Of a stretch of DNA of 64,000 nt, positions 17,902 to 26,104 are shown one piece after another; within the stretch, counting starts at the first letter, position 1; each line of letters opens with the position of its first letter. The stretch comes from Chloroflexota bacterium (GTDB lineage: Bacteria; Chloroflexota; UBA6077; CF-72), in assembly GCA_016191465.1 (NCBI GenBank), contig JACPOP010000001.1, forward strand, positions 248,001-312,000, in the 5' to 3' direction. Below the pieces are notes generated by a model, which saw only the letters and a program-made list of their open reading frames with translations, was not told the DNA's origin and did not search any database. The position numbers were made by a program, and so were the translations under genes.

Positions 17902-19108
17902 CCTCGGACGTCGCCGCTTCCTGCTGGTGGCAGGAGTCGCCGGAGCCGGCGGATTACTGGCAGCCTGCCAGGGGGCCGCGCAAGCGCCTGCCCCGACTGC
18001 CGCGCCAGCGCCCAAGCCCACGACCGCGCCGGCCGCGGCCCCCACCGCGCCGGCGGCGGCCCCCACCGTGGCGCCCGCGGCCGCGGCCAAGCCCGTCGCT
18101 TCGCCCGCGGCCCCTCAGCCCGTGGCGAGTGCGGCTCCGGCCGTCGCCAAACCTACGACACTCACCCTGCCAAAGCCCGAAATGGCGTCGTGGACCTACG
18201 GCGTCTACTCCCCCGCGTACGTGAACAGCGTGCTGCACACGGTGGCGCTCGAAAAGGGGTATCTCAAGGACTCCGGGTTCGACAACATCGAGATTGTCGT
18301 GGGGGACCAGTACATCGCCGGCACCGTCGGCGGCGGAATGCTGCTGACCTTTGGCGAAACCGACCCGATCATGGGCGCCAGCGCCAAGGGCGAGCCGCTC
18401 ACCTACCTGGGGCCATACCGGAACAAGGAAGAGCGGAACCTGGGCGTCCGCAAGGGTATCGCGACCCCCGCGGATCTGAAAGGCACGAAGCTCAGCGGCG
18501 GCCAGGCGGCTGGCCGTAACGAGTTCAACATGAAGGCGCTGGTCCGGAAGGCGGGTCTGAACCCGGATCAGGATATCGAGTGGATCCCCATTCGCGGTGG
18601 CTCCGATGCCACCTTGCAGGCGATCGTGGCGGGCCAGTTGGACGGCGGCGCGCTCTTCCCCCGCCACCGGGCGGCGCTCCAGGCCGCCGGTGGCAAGGTG
18701 CTCCTGAGCGAGCAGGCCGACATTCCGCAGGATGGCTTCTTCATGCGCACAGACAGCTTGAAGAAGAACCCAAACCTGGTCACGAACTACCTCACGGCCA
18801 TCGTGCGCGCGCGGCAATGGGCACTTAAGGACGCGGCGACGACACTCCAGAACAAGGCTGAGGTTCTGGCGATGATGGAGAAGAACGGGTTCAAAATCTC
18901 GGACGACTTCAAAGCGGCGTACGAGGCGGACATGAGCCAGGTGAGCCCCGACGGCGGCTTCACCATTGCCTCGATGGACCAGCTCATCAACGAGACCAAG
19001 CAAATGGGGAACCTGCCGCAGGACCTCGATTGGCGCAAGGTCACGGACGTTTCGTACCTCAACAAAGCTCAGGCGGCGGTAGGTCTCCGGCCCAATCCGA
19101 CGCTGTGA
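17885..19108 (+). CDS. ABC transporter substrate-binding lipoprotein (SsuA/NMT1-like)
   Basis: The precursor has 407 residues. Residues 1-28 form a twin-arginine type leader (GRRRFLLVAG) with the lipobox LLAAC, so Cys28 would be lipidated and the protein tethered outside the membrane. Residues 31 to about 95 are an Ala/Pro/Thr linker. The mature domain resembles NMT1/SsuA-type binding proteins for sulfonates, nitrate, thiamine precursors or aromatic acids. GGAGG lies upstream of ATG 17885. No permease or ATPase is adjacent, so the SsuBC-like pair at 6101-7972 is the likely partner. The bound substrate is unknown. Confidence 0.88.
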   Translation: MHPSPNLGRRRFLLVAGVAGAGGLLAACQGAAQAPAPTAAPAPKPTTAPAAAPTAPAAAPTVAPAAAAKPVASPAAPQPVASAAPAVAKPTTLTLPKPEMASWTYGVYSPAYVNSVLHTVALEKGYLKDSGFDNIEIVVGDQYIAGTVGGGMLLTFGETDPIMGASAKGEPLTYLGPYRNKEERNLGVRKGIATPADLKGTKLSGGQAAGRNEFNMKALVRKAGLNPDQDIEWIPIRGGSDATLQAIVAGQLDGGALFPRHRAALQAAGGKVLLSEQADIPQDGFFMRTDSLKKNPNLVTNYLTAIVRARQWALKDAATTLQNKAEVLAMMEKNGFKISDDFKAAYEADMSQVSPDGGFTIASMDQLINETKQMGNLPQDLDWRKVTDVSYLNKAQAAVGLRPNPTL

Positions 19109-19287
19109 GCGGCGTTCGTCGCGCGGGGCCGGGTGGCCCGACCTGGCGCCGCGCGACGGAGGCCGGCTCGGCCGCGGTGGTTCACGACCGGATCTCTCGA
19201 CGGCAACACGTGGAGCCCGAACGTGCTCCGCCCGAGGGGTGCGGCAAACGCCGCCGACCGAGTGAAGCGACTGTCTGGAGACGTGCT

Positions 19288-19331
19288 GTGCCAGGGGCAC
19301 TGAGCACCGCGGTGCTCAGTGCCCCTGGCAC
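19288..19331. repeat. 44-bp perfect palindrome
   Basis: Two 22-base arms are exactly complementary with no spacer; the centre is ACCGCGGT. It lies in the 255-base gap between the binding-lipoprotein gene (stop 19108) and the Ldh2-family gene (start 19364). It could end transcription of the upstream unit as a hairpin, though no T-run follows, or bind a dimeric regulator. The rest of the gap shows nothing recognisable. Confidence 0.8.
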
Positions 19332-19363
19332 GAGATTGCGGCCCGCGCGGGCCGCAGCCTAGC

Positions 19364-20413
19364 GTGCCCACGTTCCACGCCGCCCAGCTGCAGCGGCTGA
19401 CTGCGGCTGTCTTTCGCGCCGCCGGCGCACCCGATGACATCGCGGAAGCAGTGGCGGACGTCCTGGTGGACAACCACCTGGCCGGACACGACTCGCACGG
19501 CATCCTGCGTATCCCCGAATACTTGCAGCACATCCGGGAAGGCTCCATCGTTCCCGCCGCGCGACCCCGGGTGCTGCAGGAGAGTCCCACCACGGCGCTC
19601 GTCAGTGGGAGCTGGGCGTTTGGCCAGGTCACCGCGGCGTTCGCCGCCGATCTGGCGATTGAAAAGGCGCTGCGCCAGCACGTGTCCGTGGTCTCGGTCG
19701 TGGAAGCCGGGCACACCGGCCGTCTGGCGGCCTTCACCGAGCGTGCCGCCCGTCGCAACGTGGCGATGTTCATGTTCATCGGTACCGTCGAGCGGCCGCT
19801 CACCGCGCCGTTCGGGGGTGCCGGTCCGGTCCTGGGCACGAACCCCGTCTCGTTCTCGGTGCCCAACCCCGCTGGCGACCCGGTGACGCTCGATTACGCC
19901 ACCTCTGCTATCGCCGCCGGCAAGGTACGGGTGGCGAAGGCACGCGGCGAGCAGTTGCCGGAAGGGGTCATGCTGACGCGGGATGGCCAGCCGACCACCG
20001 ACCCGGAGGAGTGGTACCGAGGCGGCGTGCTGCTGCCGTTCGGCGGCCACAAGGGCTATGCCCTGGCCGTCATTGCCGAGCTCCTCAGTGGCCCGCTCGC
20101 CGCTGCCGACGCGTATCCGGGGGTTGTTGGCCGCAGTGGCATCTTCCTCTTCGCGGTGGATGCAGCCACCTTCCGCCCGCTCGCCGCGTACGGCGAGGCA
20201 GTCAGTCGCACGGTCGGCCGCATCAAGGCCGTGCCGCCCGCCCCCGGCTTCGACGAGGTGCTGGTGCCAGGCGAGCCCGAGGCGCGCGCGCGGGCACAGC
20301 GAACGCGCGATGGCATCCCGGTGCCAGAGGCGACCTGGTCCGCCGTGAGTGAAGCCGCACGGAGCCTTGGCGTGGACGTGGCCGCGGTGATCGGGTCTGG
20401 CGCGGATGCGTGA
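19364..20413 (+). CDS. Ldh2 family NAD(P)-dependent oxidoreductase 1
   Basis: This 349-residue protein belongs to the malate/L-lactate/ureidoglycolate/sulfolactate dehydrogenase superfamily, which has no classical Rossmann fold. The diagnostic GHDSHG motif lies near residue 40, and TNPVSFSVPNP and FGGHKGYALAV are family stretches. It oxidises or reduces a 2-hydroxy acid. GTG 19364 matches family start positions, but no good ribosome site is visible. An upstream in-frame GTG at 19319 lies inside the 44-bp palindrome and is less likely. It precedes a creatininase gene by about 70 bases. Confidence 0.86.
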   Translation: MPTFHAAQLQRLTAAVFRAAGAPDDIAEAVADVLVDNHLAGHDSHGILRIPEYLQHIREGSIVPAARPRVLQESPTTALVSGSWAFGQVTAAFAADLAIEKALRQHVSVVSVVEAGHTGRLAAFTERAARRNVAMFMFIGTVERPLTAPFGGAGPVLGTNPVSFSVPNPAGDPVTLDYATSAIAAGKVRVAKARGEQLPEGVMLTRDGQPTTDPEEWYRGGVLLPFGGHKGYALAVIAELLSGPLAAADAYPGVVGRSGIFLFAVDAATFRPLAAYGEAVSRTVGRIKAVPPAPGFDEVLVPGEPEARARAQRTRDGIPVPEATWSAVSEAARSLGVDVAAVIGSGADA

Positions 20414-20481
20414 ACCGTCCAATGCGTAGACTGACAGTCAGTCGACCGCAGCAGCCACCACGGAAGTAGGAACGACAGACG

Positions 20482-21300
20482 ATGCCAGGACGGGTCCTGC
20501 AGGAGATCACACAGCCAGAGGCAGCAGCCCTGCTGGACCGTTCGGGTCTGGTGGTGATCCCGTGCGGCAGCATTGAGCAGCACGGGCCGCACCTGCCATT
20601 TGGCACCGACACGTACGCGGCCGAGAGCGTCGCCGTGCGACTGGCAGACGAGCTCGATGCGCTCGTGGCGACGATCGGGCCGCTCGGCGTCACGCCATTC
20701 CACATGTCCTTCGCGGGCACGGTCACGGTCCGCCCGACGACGTTCGTCGCGCTCCTGGAAGACGTGTGCGACAGTCTGATCCGTCACGGCGCCCGGCGCT
20801 TCGTGTTCGTCAACTGGCACGAGGGCAACCAATCGGCGATCGGCCAGGCCGCCGCTTCGCTCCAGGTCCAGCATGCCGGCCAGGGCGTGCGGTTCGTGGT
20901 GGTGCAGGCGATGTGGATTGCGCACGAGCTGTTCGGTCAGGAGGTTGGGTTGACCCACGGGGGCGAGATTGAGGCGCTCGCGGTGCTCGCCGATCATCCC
21001 GAGCTGGCGCACCTGGAGCGCGCGACGAATCCCGGCCCGTCTGGGCCAGCGGCGGAGCTGGACGGCCTGCGACGGCGGAAGGGCGCCTACCCAATCCTTG
21101 CGGACATCCGAGAGATCACGCCCACGGGGTGGTACGGCACGGTCGCCGGGGCCACGCCTGACCGGGCGAAGGAAATGGCCGAGCAAACCGCCGCCCGCGC
21201 CGCGGCGTATGTGCGCGAGGCGTTCACCGTGATCGAGCGCGCCGCCGAGTGGGCTCACCCGGCTGGCTCGATGGGGGTGCATGGCGCCGCGCGTCCGTAG
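20482..21300 (+). CDS. Creatininase family protein 2
   Basis: This 272-residue paralogue of the protein at 13629 has Glu32 and His34 (SIEQHGPHLP), Asp43 (FGTD), NWHEGN and GGEIEA as the metal-binding set. The ATG has an A/G-rich GTAGGAAC stretch upstream. It is followed, with a 20-base overlap, by a cupin gene and then a Gfo/Idh/MocA oxidoreductase. This forms a tight operon in which a cyclic amide or ester may be opened and then oxidised. The true substrate is unknown. Confidence 0.87.
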   Translation: MPGRVLQEITQPEAAALLDRSGLVVIPCGSIEQHGPHLPFGTDTYAAESVAVRLADELDALVATIGPLGVTPFHMSFAGTVTVRPTTFVALLEDVCDSLIRHGARRFVFVNWHEGNQSAIGQAAASLQVQHAGQGVRFVVVQAMWIAHELFGQEVGLTHGGEIEALAVLADHPELAHLERATNPGPSGPAAELDGLRRRKGAYPILADIREITPTGWYGTVAGATPDRAKEMAEQTAARAAAYVREAFTVIERAAEWAHPAGSMGVHGAARP

Positions 21301-21694
21301 CGCCGCGGACGTGCCGGTCACGGCACTCCCGGGGCGCAGCATGGCGGAGTTGTTTTCCGGTCGTGCCGGCGGTGCACAACGGGTCACGCTGCGGGTGGTC
21401 GAGATCCCCCGCCTCCGGCCGCCGGATCGTCGCCACCCGCACGAGCACCGAGACGTGGAGGAGTGCATCTACGTCCTGGCAGGGCGCGGACGGGTGTGGA
21501 TTGGCGGGGAGATCGCGGCGGTCCAGGCCGGCGACGCCGTGCTCGTGCCGGCGGGCACGCCCCACGCCACTCTGAATATTGCCGACGAGCCGCTGCGGCT
21601 CGCCTGCTTCTTCCCCACGGCGGACATGCCCGCCTCACTGATCGAGCACACACACATGGAGATCCCCGACGAGGTCCTGTATGGCGAATCCTGA
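21281..21694 (+). CDS. Cupin domain protein 1
   Basis: This small single-domain cupin has 137 residues. The first motif contains HPHEHRDVEECIYVLAGRG (three His and a Glu as metal ligands), and the second is PAGTPHATLN. Such proteins isomerise or oxygenate small acids, or sense them. It overlaps the creatininase gene by 20 bases and the following oxidoreductase by 14 bases, so all three are translated from one message. Confidence 0.83.
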   Translation: MAPRVRSAADVPVTALPGRSMAELFSGRAGGAQRVTLRVVEIPRLRPPDRRHPHEHRDVEECIYVLAGRGRVWIGGEIAAVQAGDAVLVPAGTPHATLNIADEPLRLACFFPTADMPASLIEHTHMEIPDEVLYGES

Positions 21695-22727
21695 TTCCGC
21701 ACCGTTTCGAGTAGCGTCTATTGGCCTCGGCCGCTGGGCAAAGGTCATTGGCGATGGCGCCACGCGCAGTCCACGGCTACAGATCGTCTCGTGCTTCACG
21801 CGCGACGCGGACAAGCGCGCCGCGTTTGCCGGGAGCTATGGCTGCCGCCAGGCCGAGAGTCTCGAAGCGTTGCTGGCCGACAGCGAGGTGGAAGGGGTGA
21901 TGATCACCACCCCCAACGACACGCACGCCGATCTGATCATCCGAGCCGCCGAAGCCGGCAAGCACGTGTACACCGAGAAGCCCATCTCCAACTCGATCGA
22001 GGACGCATACCGCATCGTGGATGCCTGCCAGAAAGGCGGCGTTCGCCTGGCGGTCGGCCACAGCGCGCGCCAGTTGGGACCGGTTCGCAAGATTCGCCAG
22101 ATGATGGAAGACGGCACGCTCGGCGACGTGTCGCTGGTCGAGGCGAATTTCTCCAATGATCGTGGGCTCGAGCTGACGCCGGACCGCTGGCGCTGGTTCA
22201 AGGACAAGAGCCCGGGCGGGCCACTCATCCAGCTCGCGGTGCACCACGTGGACACGCTGCAAGGCCTCTTCGGTCCCATCCAGAACGTCTCCGCGCAGTT
22301 GCGCCGGCTGTACACGTCGGCGGAGGTGGACGACCTAGCAGTGCTGATCTGCAGTTTCGAGCGCGGTCCTGTGGCGTACATTGGGACAAGCTGGTCTACC
22401 GCCGGCGTCTACAGCATCAACGTCTACGGGAGCGGTGGAGCGGCGTTCTACCAGGCCGATTTCAGCCACTGGAGCGCCGGTGACACCGATAGCTATAGCT
22501 CGCTCCAATTCCAGGCGCGCGATAGCTTCGAGCGTCGGCCCGTCACGTTCGAGCAGGTTGACATGTATCGGGCCGAGCTGGAGGACTGGGCGGACGCCGC
22601 GCGGAGTGGCCGCGACCCCGAGGTAAGCGGTCCCGAGGCCACCTCGGCGCTGGCGGTGGTCTGGGCAGCCATCCAATCGTCCGAGACGGGCCAGACGGTC
22701 ACCGTGCAGCAGCGCGACTCGGCGTAG
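21681..22727 (+). CDS. Gfo/Idh/MocA family oxidoreductase
   Basis: This 348-residue oxidoreductase has an N-terminal Rossmann domain (VASIGLGRWAK) and the family motif EKPISNS near residue 95. A C-terminal alpha/beta substrate domain includes GGPLIQLAVHHVD with the catalytic histidine area. Relatives act on sugars, inositols or phthalate-type diols with NAD(P). It overlaps the cupin gene and is followed 4 bases later by a D-2-hydroxyacid dehydrogenase. A redox step on a cyclic polyol or diol is plausible. Confidence 0.88.
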   Translation: MANPDSAPFRVASIGLGRWAKVIGDGATRSPRLQIVSCFTRDADKRAAFAGSYGCRQAESLEALLADSEVEGVMITTPNDTHADLIIRAAEAGKHVYTEKPISNSIEDAYRIVDACQKGGVRLAVGHSARQLGPVRKIRQMMEDGTLGDVSLVEANFSNDRGLELTPDRWRWFKDKSPGGPLIQLAVHHVDTLQGLFGPIQNVSAQLRRLYTSAEVDDLAVLICSFERGPVAYIGTSWSTAGVYSINVYGSGGAAFYQADFSHWSAGDTDSYSSLQFQARDSFERRPVTFEQVDMYRAELEDWADAARSGRDPEVSGPEATSALAVVWAAIQSSETGQTVTVQQRDSA

Positions 22728-22731
22728 ACGC

Positions 22732-23709
22732 ATGGTGGCCAGGCGCGCGAGCTCCCCACCGGTTGTCGCCGTCGTCGGCACGCGCTATCGCGACCTCGAA
22801 ATCGAGGAGCGGGCACTTGCCCGTTTCAAGCCCCAGTGGAGCGTGGGGTGGGGCGGCGAGCAGCCCGAGCTCATCGAGCTGTGTCGGGATGCCGAGGTGG
22901 TCCTGGCCGGATCGCGACCGCGGTTCACGGCGGACGTAATGCAGGAGCTCCGCGCGTGCAAGGCCATCGTGCGATACGGGGTGGGCGTGGATAGTGTCGA
23001 CCTGACGGCGGCGAAGTCGCTCGGGATCCGCGTCGCCAATGTCCCCGACTATTGTGCCGAGGAAGTCTCCGATCAGGCCCTGGCCCTGGCGCTGGCGCTG
23101 CTCCGCAAGCTCAAGCAGGCGGACACCATGGTGCGCGAGGGCCGCTGGGAGCTGGGTCCGCTCCGCCCGATGCGCGCGTTTCGTGAGATGACCTTCGGCA
23201 TCTTTGGCCTGGGCCGAATCGGGCGGACGCTCGCCCGCAAGGCGCGTGGGATCGGATTCCGGACGGTCGGCTTCGATCCCGCGGTTTCACACGCGCAGGC
23301 GGCGCGCTGGCGCATCGCGCTCCTGAGCGAGCCGGACATGCTGGAGCAATGCGACGTGCTGTCGCTGCACATGCCGCTCGTCGGCGCGACGCGCCACTTC
23401 ATTGGCACCGAGCGGATCGCCCGCATGAAGCGCGGCGCCGTGGTGGTCAACACCGCGCGGGGCGGGCTACTTGACGAGGCGGCTGTCGCGGAGGCGCTGC
23501 GGTCGGGCCAACTAGGCGGCGTCGGCTGCGACGTGTTGGAGCAGGAGCCGCCGGGGCCCGGCAACCCGCTCGTCGGCCTGCCAAACGCGCTGGTGAGCCC
23601 CCACACCGGCTGGTACTCGGAGTCCTCGGAAGTGCGCATGCGCGAGCTGGCCAGCGCCGAGGCCGCGCGGGCGCTCCGTGGGTTTCCGCTGCGCCAGCCA
23701 GTGGTCTGA
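22732..23709 (+). CDS. D-isomer-specific 2-hydroxyacid dehydrogenase
   Basis: The protein has 325 residues. GIFGLGRIGRTLARKA is the dinucleotide fold, and Asp in GFDP favours NAD. Catalytic residues are Arg in NTARGGLLDE, Glu in LEQEPPG and His in SPHTGW. The fold is that of phosphoglycerate, glyoxylate and CtBP-type dehydrogenases, with interconversion of a 2-oxo and a D-2-hydroxy acid. It is tightly packed between the Gfo/Idh/MocA gene and an Ldh2-family gene, so opposite-stereochemistry hydroxyacid enzymes are neighbours here. Confidence 0.88.
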   Translation: MVARRASSPPVVAVVGTRYRDLEIEERALARFKPQWSVGWGGEQPELIELCRDAEVVLAGSRPRFTADVMQELRACKAIVRYGVGVDSVDLTAAKSLGIRVANVPDYCAEEVSDQALALALALLRKLKQADTMVREGRWELGPLRPMRAFREMTFGIFGLGRIGRTLARKARGIGFRTVGFDPAVSHAQAARWRIALLSEPDMLEQCDVLSLHMPLVGATRHFIGTERIARMKRGAVVVNTARGGLLDEAAVAEALRSGQLGGVGCDVLEQEPPGPGNPLVGLPNALVSPHTGWYSESSEVRMRELASAEAARALRGFPLRQPVV

Positions 23710-23730
23710 GCAGAGGCAAGGGAGAGCGGT

Positions 23731-24798
23731 TTGGCAGGCGCACAGCAGGATGTCCTGGTCAATGCCGAGGTCTTGCGCCGCTTTGCGCAGGCGTGCCTCG
23801 CCAGGGTAGGAGTGCCGCCCGAGGACGCGGCGAAGGTGGCCGACAATCTGCTCTACGCCCAGCTCCGAGGCGTCGATAGCCACGGCGTGACACGCCTCTT
23901 GAAGACATACGTGGAGCGGGTGCAAGCCGGCCTGGTGAACGTTCGTCCGGCGATCGCCGTGCTCCAGGACGGGCCCTCGACGGCGGCCCTCGACGGTGAC
24001 AACGGGCTGGGTGCCGTGGTCGGCTCGCGTGCCGTGACTGTCTGCCTGGAGAAGGCCCGCGAGGTCGGCAGTGCCTGGGTCGCCGTACGCAACAGCAATC
24101 ACTTCGGCACCTGCGCCTTCTACACCAACCGGATCGCCGACGCGGGCATGGTGGGCTTCGTGTTCACCAACGCGCCTGCCACTATGGCGCCCTGGGGCGG
24201 GGTCAAAGCCTACTTCGGCACGAACCCCATCGCGTTTGCGGCACCGATGCGTTCCGGTGCCACCGTCTCCGTGGACATGGCCACGAGTGTGGCGGCGCGC
24301 GGTTACATCCTGCTCGCGGCCGCTAAAAATGAGCCGATCCCCGAGGGCTGGGCGCTCGATGCCGAGGGGCGCCCCACGACGGATCCCCACCGGGCGCTTG
24401 CGGGGTCGCTGATGCCGATGTCGGCCCACAAGGGTGCGGCCCTGGCGCTGATGGTCGATGTCCTCAGTGGGGTGCTGACAGGCGCCGCGTTCGGAGCTTC
24501 GGTGGGTGAGATGTACGGCGAGACCGCGGCGCATCCGCAGGGCGTTGGCCATCTCGTGGGCGCCCTCGCCATCGACCGGTTCCTGCCGCTGGAGACGTTC
24601 TTCGAACGGATGGACCAGTTGGCAGGCGAGGTGCGCGCGAATCCCCCCGCTTCTGGAGTGAAGCGGATCTACCTACCAGGCGAAATTGAAGCCGCGAAGG
24701 CGGAGCAGCGCCAGCGTGATGGCATTCCCGTGCCGGCGGCAATCCATCGGCAGTTGCAAGAGCTCGGCGACAGACTGGGCGTTTCGTTCAACGAGTAG
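23731..24798 (+). CDS. Ldh2 family NAD(P)-dependent oxidoreductase 2
   Basis: This 355-residue second member of the Ldh2 superfamily has GVDSHGVTR near residue 48, NSNHFGTCAFY near 124, GTNPIAFAAP and SAHKGAALALMV. TTG 23731 is preceded by GGGAGAG. It is closer to malate/sulfolactate-type members than the copy at 19364, which lacks the NSNHFG form. It probably oxidises an L-2-hydroxy acid, the complement of the D-specific enzyme just upstream. Confidence 0.87.
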   Translation: MAGAQQDVLVNAEVLRRFAQACLARVGVPPEDAAKVADNLLYAQLRGVDSHGVTRLLKTYVERVQAGLVNVRPAIAVLQDGPSTAALDGDNGLGAVVGSRAVTVCLEKAREVGSAWVAVRNSNHFGTCAFYTNRIADAGMVGFVFTNAPATMAPWGGVKAYFGTNPIAFAAPMRSGATVSVDMATSVAARGYILLAAAKNEPIPEGWALDAEGRPTTDPHRALAGSLMPMSAHKGAALALMVDVLSGVLTGAAFGASVGEMYGETAAHPQGVGHLVGALAIDRFLPLETFFERMDQLAGEVRANPPASGVKRIYLPGEIEAAKAEQRQRDGIPVPAAIHRQLQELGDRLGVSFNE

Positions 24799-24841
24799 TC
24801 GAGCGATGGCGCCAATTGGAAGGACGGAACAGACCATTCAC

Positions 24842-26086
24842 ATGCCCCAGCAGCAGAACACCCCAGCATCCGACCGCGCAGAGAGCGGGTGGCGCAGCTT
24901 CATGACCCACCTGGAGTGCACCGCCTGCGGTAAGCGGCACGATGCCGACGTGCGGCAGACCGTCTGCACCGCCTGCGGCAAGGTGCTGTATGCCCGCTAC
25001 GACCTGGCGGGCGCCGGCCAGGCCGTCCGCCCCGGGGACTTCGCCGGCCGCCGCTGGGACATGTGGCGGTATTGGGAGCTGCTGCCCGTGCGTGCCCGGA
25101 ACAACGTGGTCACGCTCGGCGAAGGCATGACTCCACTGCTGGAGACCCGCCGCGCGGCAGCCGAGGCTGCGGGGCTGGACCGCGGCGGGACGCTGCTATT
25201 GAAGGACGAAGGGAAGAACCCGACCGCCAGCTTCAAGGCGCGCGGGCTCTCAGCGGCCGTCTCAAGGGCGAAGGAGCTCGGCGTCCAGGCGGTGGCCCTG
25301 CCCAGCGCGGGCAACGCCGGCTCGGCGGCGGCCGCGTACGCGGCGGCGGCGGGGATGGAAGCGCACGTCGCCATGCCGCGGGACGTGCCGATGATGAACC
25401 GCGTCGAAGGCGCGGTCTACGGTGCCGACGTGACCCTGGTGGACGGGCTCATCAACGACGCCGGGAAGCTCATCCGGGAGCAGGCGCCGCTGCACGGCTG
25501 GTTCGACGTCTCGACGCTCAAGGAGCCGTACCGCCAGGAAGGCAAGAAGACGATGGGCATCGAGCTCGCCGAGCAGGGCGGCTGGGGCGACAACTGCTTG
25601 CCCGACGTGATCGTCTACCCCACGGGCGGTGGGACCGGCATCGTGGGCATGTGGAAAGTCTTCGACGAGCTCCAGCAGTTGGGATGGATTGGTGCGAAGC
25701 GGCCGAAGATGATCGTGGTCCAGGCCGACGGCTGCGCACCCATTGTGCGCGCGTACGAGCAGGGCGCCGAGCATGCGGAGCCGTGGCACGATGCGCACAC
25801 CGCCGCCGCCGGCATCCGAGTGCCGGTAGCGATTGGCGATTACCTCATCCTGCAGGCCGTGCGCGAGAGTGGCGGCACGGCCGTGGCGGTGACCGAGGAC
25901 GAGATCCGCGAGGGGCAGCTCGACATGGGCAAGCTGGCCGGCGTGTATGCCGCCCCAGAGGCGGGCGCTACCTGGGCTGCCGCCCGGCGCCTACGGGCAA
26001 GCGGCTTCCTCAACGGCGATGAGCGGGTTGCGCTCTTCATCACGGGCATGGGCATCAAGTACGACCCGCCACTGACGCTCCCCTGA
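24842..26086 (+). CDS. Threonine-synthase-like PLP enzyme with N-terminal zinc ribbon
   Basis: This protein of roughly 414 residues starts with two CxxC pairs (CTACGK and CTACGK, about 18 residues apart), a zinc ribbon seen in threonine synthases and cysteate synthases. The PLP lysine is in NPTASFKARG, the phosphate loop is in YPTGGGTG, and a GMGIKYDPP tail follows. It performs beta- or gamma-elimination/replacement on an amino acid. The start is uncertain: ATG 24842 and ATG 24902 (MTHLECTACG) are both possible and neither has a strong ribosome site. No thrA or thrB is adjacent, so a biosynthetic role is not assured; the context is hydroxyacid catabolism. Confidence 0.83.
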   Translation: MPQQQNTPASDRAESGWRSFMTHLECTACGKRHDADVRQTVCTACGKVLYARYDLAGAGQAVRPGDFAGRRWDMWRYWELLPVRARNNVVTLGEGMTPLLETRRAAAEAAGLDRGGTLLLKDEGKNPTASFKARGLSAAVSRAKELGVQAVALPSAGNAGSAAAAYAAAAGMEAHVAMPRDVPMMNRVEGAVYGADVTLVDGLINDAGKLIREQAPLHGWFDVSTLKEPYRQEGKKTMGIELAEQGGWGDNCLPDVIVYPTGGGTGIVGMWKVFDELQQLGWIGAKRPKMIVVQADGCAPIVRAYEQGAEHAEPWHDAHTAAAGIRVPVAIGDYLILQAVRESGGTAVAVTEDEIREGQLDMGKLAGVYAAPEAGATWAAARRLRASGFLNGDERVALFITGMGIKYDPPLTLP

Positions 26087-26104
26087 GCGGGTGCACGTGC
26101 GCTC

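Noticed and set aside
17954-19300. Long open frame on the minus strand opposite the binding-lipoprotein gene
   Set aside because: It is the antisense of a clear Tat-lipoprotein gene, rich in Arg/His/Gly as GC-rich shadows are, and has no family motif.
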